This document shows, one piece after another, positions 50,655 through 58,049 of a DNA stretch of 64,000 bases. Positions within the stretch are counted from its first letter, which is position 1. Each line of letters opens with the position of its first letter. Origin of the DNA: Phycisphaerales bacterium. Lineage in GTDB: Bacteria > Planctomycetota > Phycisphaerae > UBA1845. Where the stretch lies: contig JACKHG010000005.1 in the NCBI GenBank assembly GCA_020639115.1, positions 62,001 through 126,000 on the forward strand. The letters run 5' to 3'. Position numbers and translations under genes: made by a program. The notes under the pieces were generated by a model, which saw only the letters and a list, made by a program, of their open reading frames with translations, did no database searches and had not been told where the DNA came from.

Positions 50655-52127
50655 CTACTTCCCCTCCTTCTTCAGCTTAGCTCCCTCCTCGATCGCCACA
50701 AGCATGCGGCGGTTCGTCACGTACAGCCGGCCGTTCGCCGCGACCGGCGTCGTGTACACCGCGTTGCCCATGTCGTTCGTCGCCAGCACCTTCTCCTCCT
50801 TGCCGTGGGCCAGGACGACCACCTCGCCCTCCTCGTCACCGAGGAAGACCTTGTTGTCCACCAGATAGGGAGAACCCCACAACGCCGAAAACGTATCGTG
50901 CTTCCAGAACACCTTGCCGGTCGCCGGGTCGAGGCAGTACAGAAAGCCGCTCAGGTCCGACGCGTACATGAGCCCGTCGGCGATCGCGAACGTCGACATC
51001 GAACGGTGGAAGTCGTCGCCGCCGAGGTGCCAGATTTTCCCGCTCTCGGTGATGTCGCCGCGCTTCGTCGCATCGATCGCGTACAGGTGGCCGACGCCCT
51101 CGCCGTGCTCCGGATCCTGCCCGACGCACTGGTACACCTTGTCGTCGTGAATCACCGGCGTGGAGATCGCGTTGTTCCGCGTGCCTCGCCCGCCCAACTG
51201 CCACACCGAGTCCTTCGGATTGAGATCGAACTTCCAGAGCTGCTTGCCGGTCTTGGGCTCGAAACCATACTCCCAGCCGTCCCCACCCGCGAAAACAACC
51301 TGCATTTCACCCCCGATCTTGCCCACCGCCGGCGACGACCACCCGCCGTGCAGAATCTTGTGCTCCGCCTTGGCCTCCCACACGAGCTTGCCGGTCTTCG
51401 CATCGATCGCGGCGAAATCCGGGGAATCCGGCATGGGCAGATCCAGGTGCCCCTCGTCGACGCCGTTCGAGGTGTTGAGGTAGACGATGCCGTCCCAGAC
51501 CACCGGCGACGACGTCGCCAGGTTGTGCGGGAAAGACCCAAGCTCCTCGATCAGGTCGTAGGTCCAGATGATGTCGCCGTCCATCTTGTCGGTGTACTGC
51601 TCATCGGTGAAAGGCCCGTCATTCTCGCCGTCGTGAAATCCCTCGACGTCGGCACAGACCAGCTCCGCGCGGTTGCTCACGTAGTACACGCGATCGCCGA
51701 CCACGCACGCGGTGCTGCACACACCCTGCTCCGGCCAGTCGTTGACGCGTCCGGTGGGCAGCTTGTCGTGCGTCATCTGCCACAGCAGCTTGCCGGTCTT
51801 CTCGTCGATGCAGAGCACGACGCCCTTGTCGCCCTCGATCCCCTTGCGCAGGTGGCCGTCGTTGTTCGTGCCCACGAAGATCCGGCCGCCCGCGACGACC
51901 GGGTTGCCGTAGGTCTGCGAGCCCAGCGGCGCCGTCCAGGCGATGTTGATGCCCTTCTCCAGGTCCCACCTTGCGGGAATCCCCGTCTCGCCCGAGACCA
52001 TGTCGCGATCCGGCGTCCCGCCCCACATCGGCCAGTCGCCCTTCTGCGCTTTCGACAGCGGATCAGCCGCAGCGCCGGCGCCGCCGACCAGTCCCGCCAC
52101 CAGCATGATGAGCATCGTCTTCGTCAT
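50655..52127 (-). CDS. PQQ-type beta-propeller repeat protein
   Basis: This 490-residue secreted protein starts at ATG 52127 with GAGG ten bases upstream and a signal peptide (MTKTMLIMLVAGLVGGAGAA). Repeats of the form A..A.DAKTGKL.W and YCLDPATGKVFW with VYY/VYQ starts build a PQQ-like/outer-membrane-assembly-type beta-propeller. Segments include KGVVLCIDEKTGKLLW, FAAIDAKTGKLVW and VKDNAVF-type edges. The Gly/Trp pattern of quinoprotein dehydrogenases is present but their Cys-Cys and Asp catalytic residues are not evident, so enzyme activity is doubtful. Confidence 0.87.
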   Translation of the reverse strand: MTKTMLIMLVAGLVGGAGAAADPLSKAQKGDWPMWGGTPDRDMVSGETGIPARWDLEKGINIAWTAPLGSQTYGNPVVAGGRIFVGTNNDGHLRKGIEGDKGVVLCIDEKTGKLLWQMTHDKLPTGRVNDWPEQGVCSTACVVGDRVYYVSNRAELVCADVEGFHDGENDGPFTDEQYTDKMDGDIIWTYDLIEELGSFPHNLATSSPVVWDGIVYLNTSNGVDEGHLDLPMPDSPDFAAIDAKTGKLVWEAKAEHKILHGGWSSPAVGKIGGEMQVVFAGGDGWEYGFEPKTGKQLWKFDLNPKDSVWQLGGRGTRNNAISTPVIHDDKVYQCVGQDPEHGEGVGHLYAIDATKRGDITESGKIWHLGGDDFHRSMSTFAIADGLMYASDLSGFLYCLDPATGKVFWKHDTFSALWGSPYLVDNKVFLGDEEGEVVVLAHGKEEKVLATNDMGNAVYTTPVAANGRLYVTNRRMLVAIEEGAKLKKEGK

Positions 52128-52170
52128 TATGATCAACCTCGCGTTCGAAGTTCAGTTGTACAGCCTTCAA

Positions 52171-52239
52171 TGCAACAGCGTTGCATCGGTTTCGTCCCGC
52201 AGGGACGCCATGAATGCAGCCCGGCACTTCAGTGCTGGG
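52171..52239. repeat. Three consecutive hairpins next to a GA hairpin
   Basis: In order: TGCAAC-AGC-GTTGCA (52171-52185), GTCCC-GCA-GGGAC (52194-52206) and CCCGGCACT-TC-AGTGCTGGG (52220-52239). With the GA hairpin at 52245-52267 they form a row of four between the two propeller genes. Similar combinations recur, from memory, in planctomycete and verrucomicrobial intergenic DNA. Confidence 0.6.
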
Positions 52240-52244
52240 TTTGT

Positions 52245-52267
52245 CCGCTCCCTCACGGTCGCGGCTC
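52245..52267 (-). repeat. GA-hairpin repeat, copy E, at a gene 3' end
   Basis: On the minus strand GAGCCGCGA, CCGTGAGG and GAGCGG form CCGC-GA-CC-[GTGA]-GG-GA-GCGG. The stop codon TGA (52253-52255) of the propeller gene lies in the GTGA loop, as TAA does in copy D. Confidence 0.75.
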
Positions 52268-54511
52268 TGATTCGCGATACACCTTCACGTTGTCGAAGTA
52301 CGTCTCCGGCCCGTCGCTCTTCGTCGTCGTGCCCACGCTGTACGCGTACAGCCCGGCGCTGCCCTCCCGGTTCGGACACGGATCGAGCGTGTCGATCATC
52401 CAGTCCGCCGGCTCCGCGCCGTCACGCGGCCAGATCTTGCCCAAAAGCCGTGCCTGCTCCCCCTCGGGCTGCACCGTGAACTTCATCGTGTACCACGTGT
52501 CCGGCTCGAACACGAACGGCACCTCCACCCGCAGCCGCGGGATCGCCGACCACGACTCCACCCGCAGCACCTTGCTCATCCCCACCGCCACGAGATCGTA
52601 CCGCGCGTTCACCAGCCCCATGTCCGGCTTGATCCGCCCCTTCTTCGCTTGACTGAGCAGGTCGCATTGCACCGTGTACCCCGTCTCCAGCGGCATGGTC
52701 ATGTACGTCTTCAGCCGCATGAACGGCGGCGACGGAAACTTCTTGTCCGCGATCTTGCGCAGCACCTTGCTGCCGTCGTGCTCGTCGATCGTGACCTTCT
52801 TGCCGCACCCGATCCAGCCCGGTGGCACCGTGCCCGGCTTCATGTCCTCGAAATCGACGCTGATCGGCAGCTTGGGAATCACCCGAACGCGTGCCTCGCC
52901 GCTGCAGTCCGGCGCCGCCACCTTGCCGCTCACCTTCCCCGCGCTGTAGGTCGCCGCGTCTGCGGCTGTGAACGTCGTGCCGGACACCGAACCCGCTACG
53001 CCGCCCGCCGCCAGCTTGATCGCCCCCGCATCCGGCTGATCGCCAGAGCCTGCGGGCACCACGACGTCCGCGGTGTACTCCACGCTTTCGCCCGGGTGAA
53101 CCGTGACTTCCGCCGGCCGGATGCGCAGCGTCGGCTCGAGGGCCGTCTGCGCGTCACCGTCGCCCGCCGCTGCGGCGTCGGCAACGGCTGCCGTCTTGCT
53201 GTCCCCGCTGCCCAGGCAGTACATCCCCGAGCGCACCTGGAAGTACACCCGCCCGTTCGCAATCGCCGGCGAGCCGTAGAACTCGTCCACGCCCTTCTCC
53301 GGCCGCATGGGGAATTCGTACGTGCTCAGCGACGTGCACTTGTCGCCCGCGTCCTTGAGGATATCGAAAATCCCGGTCTGCTCGCCGACGTAGATCACGC
53401 CATCCGCGGTGATCACCGGCGACCCCTTGCCTACGCGGCCGAGGTCGTAGCTCCAGATCTTGCTGCCGTCCTTGCCGTCGAAGCAGATCAGCTCCGCATC
53501 GTTCGTCACCACGTACAGCCGGCCGTCGCGGATCGTCGGCGAACAGTAGCCCACCGTGTAGCCGTCGTTGCGCCACACCGTCCCCGACTCGGTGATGTCC
53601 CCCGTCTTCGAGCCGTCGATGCACAGCACCGAGCCCATCTTGCTGTTGCCGTAGTTCTCCTCGCTCTGCGTGACGTACACGTACTTGCCATCCACCACCG
53701 GCGAAGTGTTCAATCCGCGCTTGCTCAGCTTGTAGCCCCACACCTTTTCGCCGGTGTCCACCATCATCCCGTAGACCCAGCCGTCAGCGGCGGGCGCGAT
53801 CATCATCCGCTTGCCGTCGATCACCGTCACCACCGGGCACGCGTACGTCGTGTCCAGCGGCGCTTCGCCCGGCGCGGCCCAGTAGATGACCTCGCCGGAC
53901 TTCTTGTCCAGCGCCAGCCAGCGGTGCGTCGGCTTGGCCTGTGGGCCCCAGCTCGAATTGAGAAAACTGATGATCACCTTGTCGCGATCGATGAACGGCG
54001 TGTGCAACCGGCCGCCGTACCCGCTGATCCGCCCGAACTCCTCGGTCAGCGAACGCGTCCACAGCCGCTTGCCGTCGCGGTTGTAACAGATGAACTCGCC
54101 GCCCGTCGCGTGCGTGTAGATGTTGCCCGTCTCCGGATCGGCCACCAGCGCGGTCCACCCCACGCGGTTTTCCACCATATCGGTGTGGAACACGTTGAAG
54201 CGGTCCTCCCAGATCGTCTTGCCCGTCTCGGCGTCGACGCACACCACCCGCTCCTGCAGGTTCAGCCCCGAACCCACCGGCGTGATCGTGTACACCCGGC
54301 CGTTCAGCACGATCGGCGTGGTCCGCCCGCCAATATCGTTTTTCCAAAGGAGGTTCTTGCCCTCCGGCGACCATTCCATCACCGGCGCGTTCTCGCGGCT
54401 GAAGCCGTTCTGGTCCGGCCCGCGCCACGAAGGCCAGTCGCTGGCCAGCGCCGGCGCAGCCGCAACGCACCCGAGAATCACCATCCATTGCCGCACGTTT
54501 CGCATCGTCAT
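52253..54511 (-). CDS. PQQ-type beta-propeller protein with C-terminal domains
   Basis: This 752-residue secreted protein starts at ATG 54511 (MTMRNVRQWMVILGCVAAAP). Residues about 25-430 hold propeller blades (VVCVDAETGKTIWEDRF, SPTIRDGRLYVVTNDAEL, ICFDGKDGSKIWSYDLG). A linker and an Ig-like region follow (LRIRPAEVTVHPGESVEYT), and the last ~200 residues look like a lectin- or LamG-type beta-sandwich (ISVDFEDMKPGTVPPGWIG, WYTMKFTVQPEGEQARLLG, GTTTKSDGPETYFDNVKVY). The final EPRP comes from the GA hairpin. It lies 12 bases after the PaaK-like gene, likely the same operon. Confidence 0.87.
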   Translation of the reverse strand: MTMRNVRQWMVILGCVAAAPALASDWPSWRGPDQNGFSRENAPVMEWSPEGKNLLWKNDIGGRTTPIVLNGRVYTITPVGSGLNLQERVVCVDAETGKTIWEDRFNVFHTDMVENRVGWTALVADPETGNIYTHATGGEFICYNRDGKRLWTRSLTEEFGRISGYGGRLHTPFIDRDKVIISFLNSSWGPQAKPTHRWLALDKKSGEVIYWAAPGEAPLDTTYACPVVTVIDGKRMMIAPAADGWVYGMMVDTGEKVWGYKLSKRGLNTSPVVDGKYVYVTQSEENYGNSKMGSVLCIDGSKTGDITESGTVWRNDGYTVGYCSPTIRDGRLYVVTNDAELICFDGKDGSKIWSYDLGRVGKGSPVITADGVIYVGEQTGIFDILKDAGDKCTSLSTYEFPMRPEKGVDEFYGSPAIANGRVYFQVRSGMYCLGSGDSKTAAVADAAAAGDGDAQTALEPTLRIRPAEVTVHPGESVEYTADVVVPAGSGDQPDAGAIKLAAGGVAGSVSGTTFTAADAATYSAGKVSGKVAAPDCSGEARVRVIPKLPISVDFEDMKPGTVPPGWIGCGKKVTIDEHDGSKVLRKIADKKFPSPPFMRLKTYMTMPLETGYTVQCDLLSQAKKGRIKPDMGLVNARYDLVAVGMSKVLRVESWSAIPRLRVEVPFVFEPDTWYTMKFTVQPEGEQARLLGKIWPRDGAEPADWMIDTLDPCPNREGSAGLYAYSVGTTTKSDGPETYFDNVKVYRESEPRP

Positions 54512-54523
54512 AGCGCTATCGCC

Positions 54524-55816
54524 TCACTCTTCCAACTCGCGTATCACCCGTTGAGCCTTCATCTCGAACCGCGCCAGCGTACCCGGCGCCACCGCGACCA
54601 CCGGCGCGCTGAAGTGCAACAGATCGCGCACTGCCGCTGCCACGCGCCCGGTCAGCCCGTCACCGTCGGCGTCCGCTTCCGGCTCGATCTCGATCGCCAA
54701 CTCGTCCATCGCGTCCCGCCGGCGCACCCGCAACCGGAACTCCGCCACCCCCGCGCACCCGCGAATGATCCCCTCCACCGCCGAGGGAAAAACGTTGTTG
54801 CCGCGAATGTACAGCATGTCGTCCACCCGGCCCGCGACGCCGCCCGCGATCCGCGCGAACGGCGTATCCCCGCCGTCCTCCGGAACCTCCAGGCGCACCC
54901 GGTCACCCGTGCGGTAGCGGATCAGCGGACTGCCCCACCGGCCCAGGTTGGTCAAAACCAATTCGCCCGCGCCGCCCTCCGCGACCGGCGCCCCGCTCGC
55001 CGGATCGATCACCTCGGCGATGAACTCGCTCTCCAGGATCCGGATGACGCCCGGCTCCGCCGTGGCCTCGAACCCCCACGCGCCGATTTCCGTCATGCCC
55101 ACGTGGTCGTAGACCCGCGCCCCCCACGCCGACTCGATCAACCCGCGGATCGCCGGCACGCTCCCGCCCGGCTCACCCGCAACGATCAGCGCCCGCACGG
55201 CTGAGCCCGCCAGGTCGATGCCGTCCGCCCGCGCCCGCTCCGCCATCCGCAGCGCGTACGTCGGCGTGCAGCACACCACGCTCACCGCGTTGTCCAGGAT
55301 GTAGCGCAACCGCGCCGCGGTGCTCATGCCGCCGGCGGGCAGGCACATGTTTCCCAACTCGGCTGCCGCCTCGAACGCCGCCCAGAATCCGATGAACGGA
55401 CCGAACGAGAACGGAAACACGATCCGCTCGCCCACCGTCACGTCCGCGGCCCGGAAAATCTGCTGCCAGCAGCGCCGCCACCACGTCCAGCTCTCGCACG
55501 TGTCCAGCCAGCGCAGCGGCGTGCCGCTCGTGCCCGAAGTCTGGTGATAGCGCGCATAGCGCACCAGCGGATAGGTGAGGTTGGTCCCGTACGGCGGATG
55601 CGCCGCCTGGTCGGCCTGCAGCTCCGCCCGCGTCGTCAGCGGCAGCACGCTCAGCGGATCACGCTGCGCGTCGAAGGCGATATCCCCCAGTCGCGCACGC
55701 TGGAACGGATTGCGCGCCCGAACCTCGTTCAGCATCGTGCCCAGCTTGTCCCGCTGCCGGCGCACAAGCTCGGCGCGCGACGTACAGCGCTCGGCGACGT
55801 AGGACGCAGGGGTCAT
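54524..55816 (-). CDS. PaaK-like phenylacetate-CoA ligase-type enzyme
   Basis: This 430-residue protein starts at ATG 55816 (MTPASYVAERCTSRAELV); the upstream frame is spurious. The ANL-type motifs are present: YHQTSGTSGTPLRW (adenylate P-loop), YDHVGMTEIGAWGF and GRVDDMLYIRGNNVFPSAVE, as in phenylacetate-CoA ligases, which make aryl-CoA from an acid with ATP. It has no Paa neighbours, so the acid substrate is unknown. It is the first gene of the leftward block and may be part of the acid-reduction route. Confidence 0.9.
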   Translation of the reverse strand: MTPASYVAERCTSRAELVRRQRDKLGTMLNEVRARNPFQRARLGDIAFDAQRDPLSVLPLTTRAELQADQAAHPPYGTNLTYPLVRYARYHQTSGTSGTPLRWLDTCESWTWWRRCWQQIFRAADVTVGERIVFPFSFGPFIGFWAAFEAAAELGNMCLPAGGMSTAARLRYILDNAVSVVCCTPTYALRMAERARADGIDLAGSAVRALIVAGEPGGSVPAIRGLIESAWGARVYDHVGMTEIGAWGFEATAEPGVIRILESEFIAEVIDPASGAPVAEGGAGELVLTNLGRWGSPLIRYRTGDRVRLEVPEDGGDTPFARIAGGVAGRVDDMLYIRGNNVFPSAVEGIIRGCAGVAEFRLRVRRRDAMDELAIEIEPEADADGDGLTGRVAAAVRDLLHFSAPVVAVAPGTLARFEMKAQRVIRELEE

Positions 55817-56073
55817 GCGCGCGGTGCAACCTCGCTGATATGGTTCGTGTCGATCGGGACCGGCGAATCCGATTCCGGTCCCGGCTGTGCCCGGAACGCC
55901 CACTTTAGCACGTCATGCCGCACCGTGCGCAGCCCCCCGCGTAAATAATTGTCGCAGCCGCCTCCGCCCCGTTGGCCCAGCCGTGACGTTGTCGTTACGA
56001 TCCCCCACGCGGCGGGCCATACCATCCCCCGCACGTGGCCGATCTCCCTCGAGCGAACGACAACGGATTCATC
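55817..56073. other. Divergent intergenic region
   Basis: 257 bases between the PaaK-like gene and the glycosyltransferase, expected to carry both promoters. The AT-rich patch near 55940-55950 is a possible promoter, without clear consensus. Confidence 0.3.
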
Positions 56074-57357
56074 ATGCGCGTCGCGTACTTGGCAGCCGGT
56101 GCAGGAGGCATGTACTGCGGAAGCTGTCTGCGCGACAACCGCCTCGCCTCCGTGCTCATCGCCCAGGGACGCGACGTCCACCTCTGGCCCATGTACACGC
56201 CGCTCAAGGTCGATGAACCCCGCGTCGGCGAACGCCGCGTCCGCTACGGCGGCATCAACGTCTTTCTCCAGCAGGCGTCCAGCCTGTTTACCCTTATGCC
56301 CGCCGTCATGGCGCGCATGCTCGACGCCGAAGTGCTGCTCCGCGCCGCCGGCCGCGCCGCCGGCAGCACCCGCGCCGAAAAACTCGGCCCCATGACCGTC
56401 TCCGTCCTCGCCGGCGAGGAGGGCCGCCAGAAGCGGGAACTCGACAAGCTCCTCGCGGACCTCCGCACGCTTAAGCCCGACGTCGTCAACCTGCCCAACC
56501 TCATGTTCCTCGGCCAGGCGCGACGCATCCGGCGCGAATTGAATATTCCCATCGTGTGCACGCTGAGCGGCGAGGACCTCTTCCTCGACGCCCTCCCCGA
56601 GCCCCACCGCACGCAAGCGTTCGAACTGATCGCCGAACGCAGCGCCGACGTCGACGCGTTCATCGCGGTCACCGCGTACTTCGCCAAGCGCAGCGTCACG
56701 CACTTCGCCCTGCCCGCCGAGCGCATGCACGTCGTGCCCATGGGCATCCACGCGCACGAGTTCGCCCCCTCGGCCACGCCGCCGGCTGAGCCCTTCACCA
56801 TCGGCTACTTCGCGCGAATCTGCCCGGAAAAAGGCCTCGATCGGCTCGCCCGGGCGTTCGTCGCCCTCCGCCGCGCCGGCTGCGACTGCCGCCTGAAAAT
56901 CGGCGGCTACCTCGCCCGCGCCGACCGCGACTACCTCGCCCACGTGCTCCGCGAGATCCATGCAGCCGGCTTCGGCCACGACGTCGCCCACGTCGGCGAA
57001 ACCGACCGCGCGGGCAAGATCGCGTTTCTTCAATCGCTCCACGTGCTCAGCGTCCCCACCGTCTATCCCGAGGCCAAGGGGTTCTACATCCTCGAAGCGC
57101 TCGCCGCCGGAACACCGGTCGTCCAGCCGCGCCACGGCTCGTTCCCCGAACTCCTCGAGGCCACCGGCGGCGGCCTGCTCTACGACCACGCGGACGAGTC
57201 CGCCCTCACCCGCGCGCTCGCGCAACTCGCCGACGACCGCGACCTGCACGCGCACCACGCGCGCACCGGACGCGAAAACGTGGCCCGCGACTTCACCGCG
57301 GAAATCATGGCCGAACAAACCTGGACCCTGTATTCTCAACTGACCGGACGCACCTGA
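56074..57357 (+). CDS. GT4 family glycosyltransferase
   Basis: This 427-residue protein starts at ATG 56074 (MRVAYLAAGAGGMYCGSCL). The GT-B fold has GAGGMYCGSCLRDNRL near the N-terminus, TLSGEDLFLDALPEPH, VVPMGIHAHEF, IGYFARICPEKGLDRLARAF at the donor-site start and the E-x7-E-type site in VYPEAKGFYILEALAAGTPV. Specific sugar donor and acceptor are unknown. It is followed closely by the ABC exporter genes, possibly a shared envelope function. Confidence 0.9.
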   Translation: MRVAYLAAGAGGMYCGSCLRDNRLASVLIAQGRDVHLWPMYTPLKVDEPRVGERRVRYGGINVFLQQASSLFTLMPAVMARMLDAEVLLRAAGRAAGSTRAEKLGPMTVSVLAGEEGRQKRELDKLLADLRTLKPDVVNLPNLMFLGQARRIRRELNIPIVCTLSGEDLFLDALPEPHRTQAFELIAERSADVDAFIAVTAYFAKRSVTHFALPAERMHVVPMGIHAHEFAPSATPPAEPFTIGYFARICPEKGLDRLARAFVALRRAGCDCRLKIGGYLARADRDYLAHVLREIHAAGFGHDVAHVGETDRAGKIAFLQSLHVLSVPTVYPEAKGFYILEALAAGTPVVQPRHGSFPELLEATGGGLLYDHADESALTRALAQLADDRDLHAHHARTGRENVARDFTAEIMAEQTWTLYSQLTGRT

Positions 57358-57380
57358 CGCAGCCACCAAGGAGCCGCGCC

Positions 57381-58046
57381 ATGCTCGACGCACGCGCCAT
57401 CGAAAAATCTTTCGCCACCCGCAGCGGCACGCTTACCGTGCTCGCCGGCGTCACGCTCCAGCTCGAAAACGGCGCGTCCGCCGCGATCATGGGGCCCTCC
57501 GGCTCCGGCAAGAGCACCCTGCTCAATATCCTCGGCACGCTCGAGCCGCCCACCTCCGGCGCGCTCCAGATCGACGGCCGCGACCCGTTCACCCTCGACA
57601 ACCGGGAACTTGGCGTTTTCCGCAACCGCACCGTTGGCCTGGTTTTCCAGGATCACCACCTGCTGCCCCAGTGCTCCGCGCTCGAAAACGTCCTGCTCCC
57701 CACGCTCGCCGGCGAAGCCGACCCCGCCGCCCCCCGCCGCGGCCGCGAACTGCTCGAACGCGTCGGACTCGCCGACCGCAGCGACCACCGCCCCGCGGAA
57801 CTCTCCGGCGGCGAACGCCAGCGCGTCGCCATCGCCCGCGCCCTCGTCAACCGCCCGCGACTCCTCCTCGCCGACGAACCCACCGGCAACCTCGACCGCC
57901 GCACGGCTGACCGCGTCGCCGACCTGCTCGTCGAGCTCCACGCTGGCTCCGATCTCATCCTCATCGTCGTCACCCACAGCGAAACGCTCGCCGCACGCTT
58001 CGCCCAGCGCTGGGAACTCGCGGACGGCCGCCTGGAGCGCCAGTAA
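57381..58046 (+). CDS. ABC transporter ATP-binding protein (LolD/MacB type)
   Basis: This 221-residue ATPase starts at ATG 57381 with AAGGAG about ten bases upstream. It has Walker A (GPSGSGKSTLLNI), Q-loop (LVFQDHHLLPQCSALENVLL), signature (LSGGERQRVAIARAL), Walker B (LLLADEPTGNLD) and the H-loop (IVVTHSETLA). Together with the permease three bases downstream it forms a MacB/LolCDE-like exporter, which moves substrates such as lipoproteins or antimicrobial compounds mechanically. Confidence 0.94.
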   Translation: MLDARAIEKSFATRSGTLTVLAGVTLQLENGASAAIMGPSGSGKSTLLNILGTLEPPTSGALQIDGRDPFTLDNRELGVFRNRTVGLVFQDHHLLPQCSALENVLLPTLAGEADPAAPRRGRELLERVGLADRSDHRPAELSGGERQRVAIARALVNRPRLLLADEPTGNLDRRTADRVADLLVELHAGSDLILIVVTHSETLAARFAQRWELADGRLERQ

Positions 58047-58049
58047 CCC

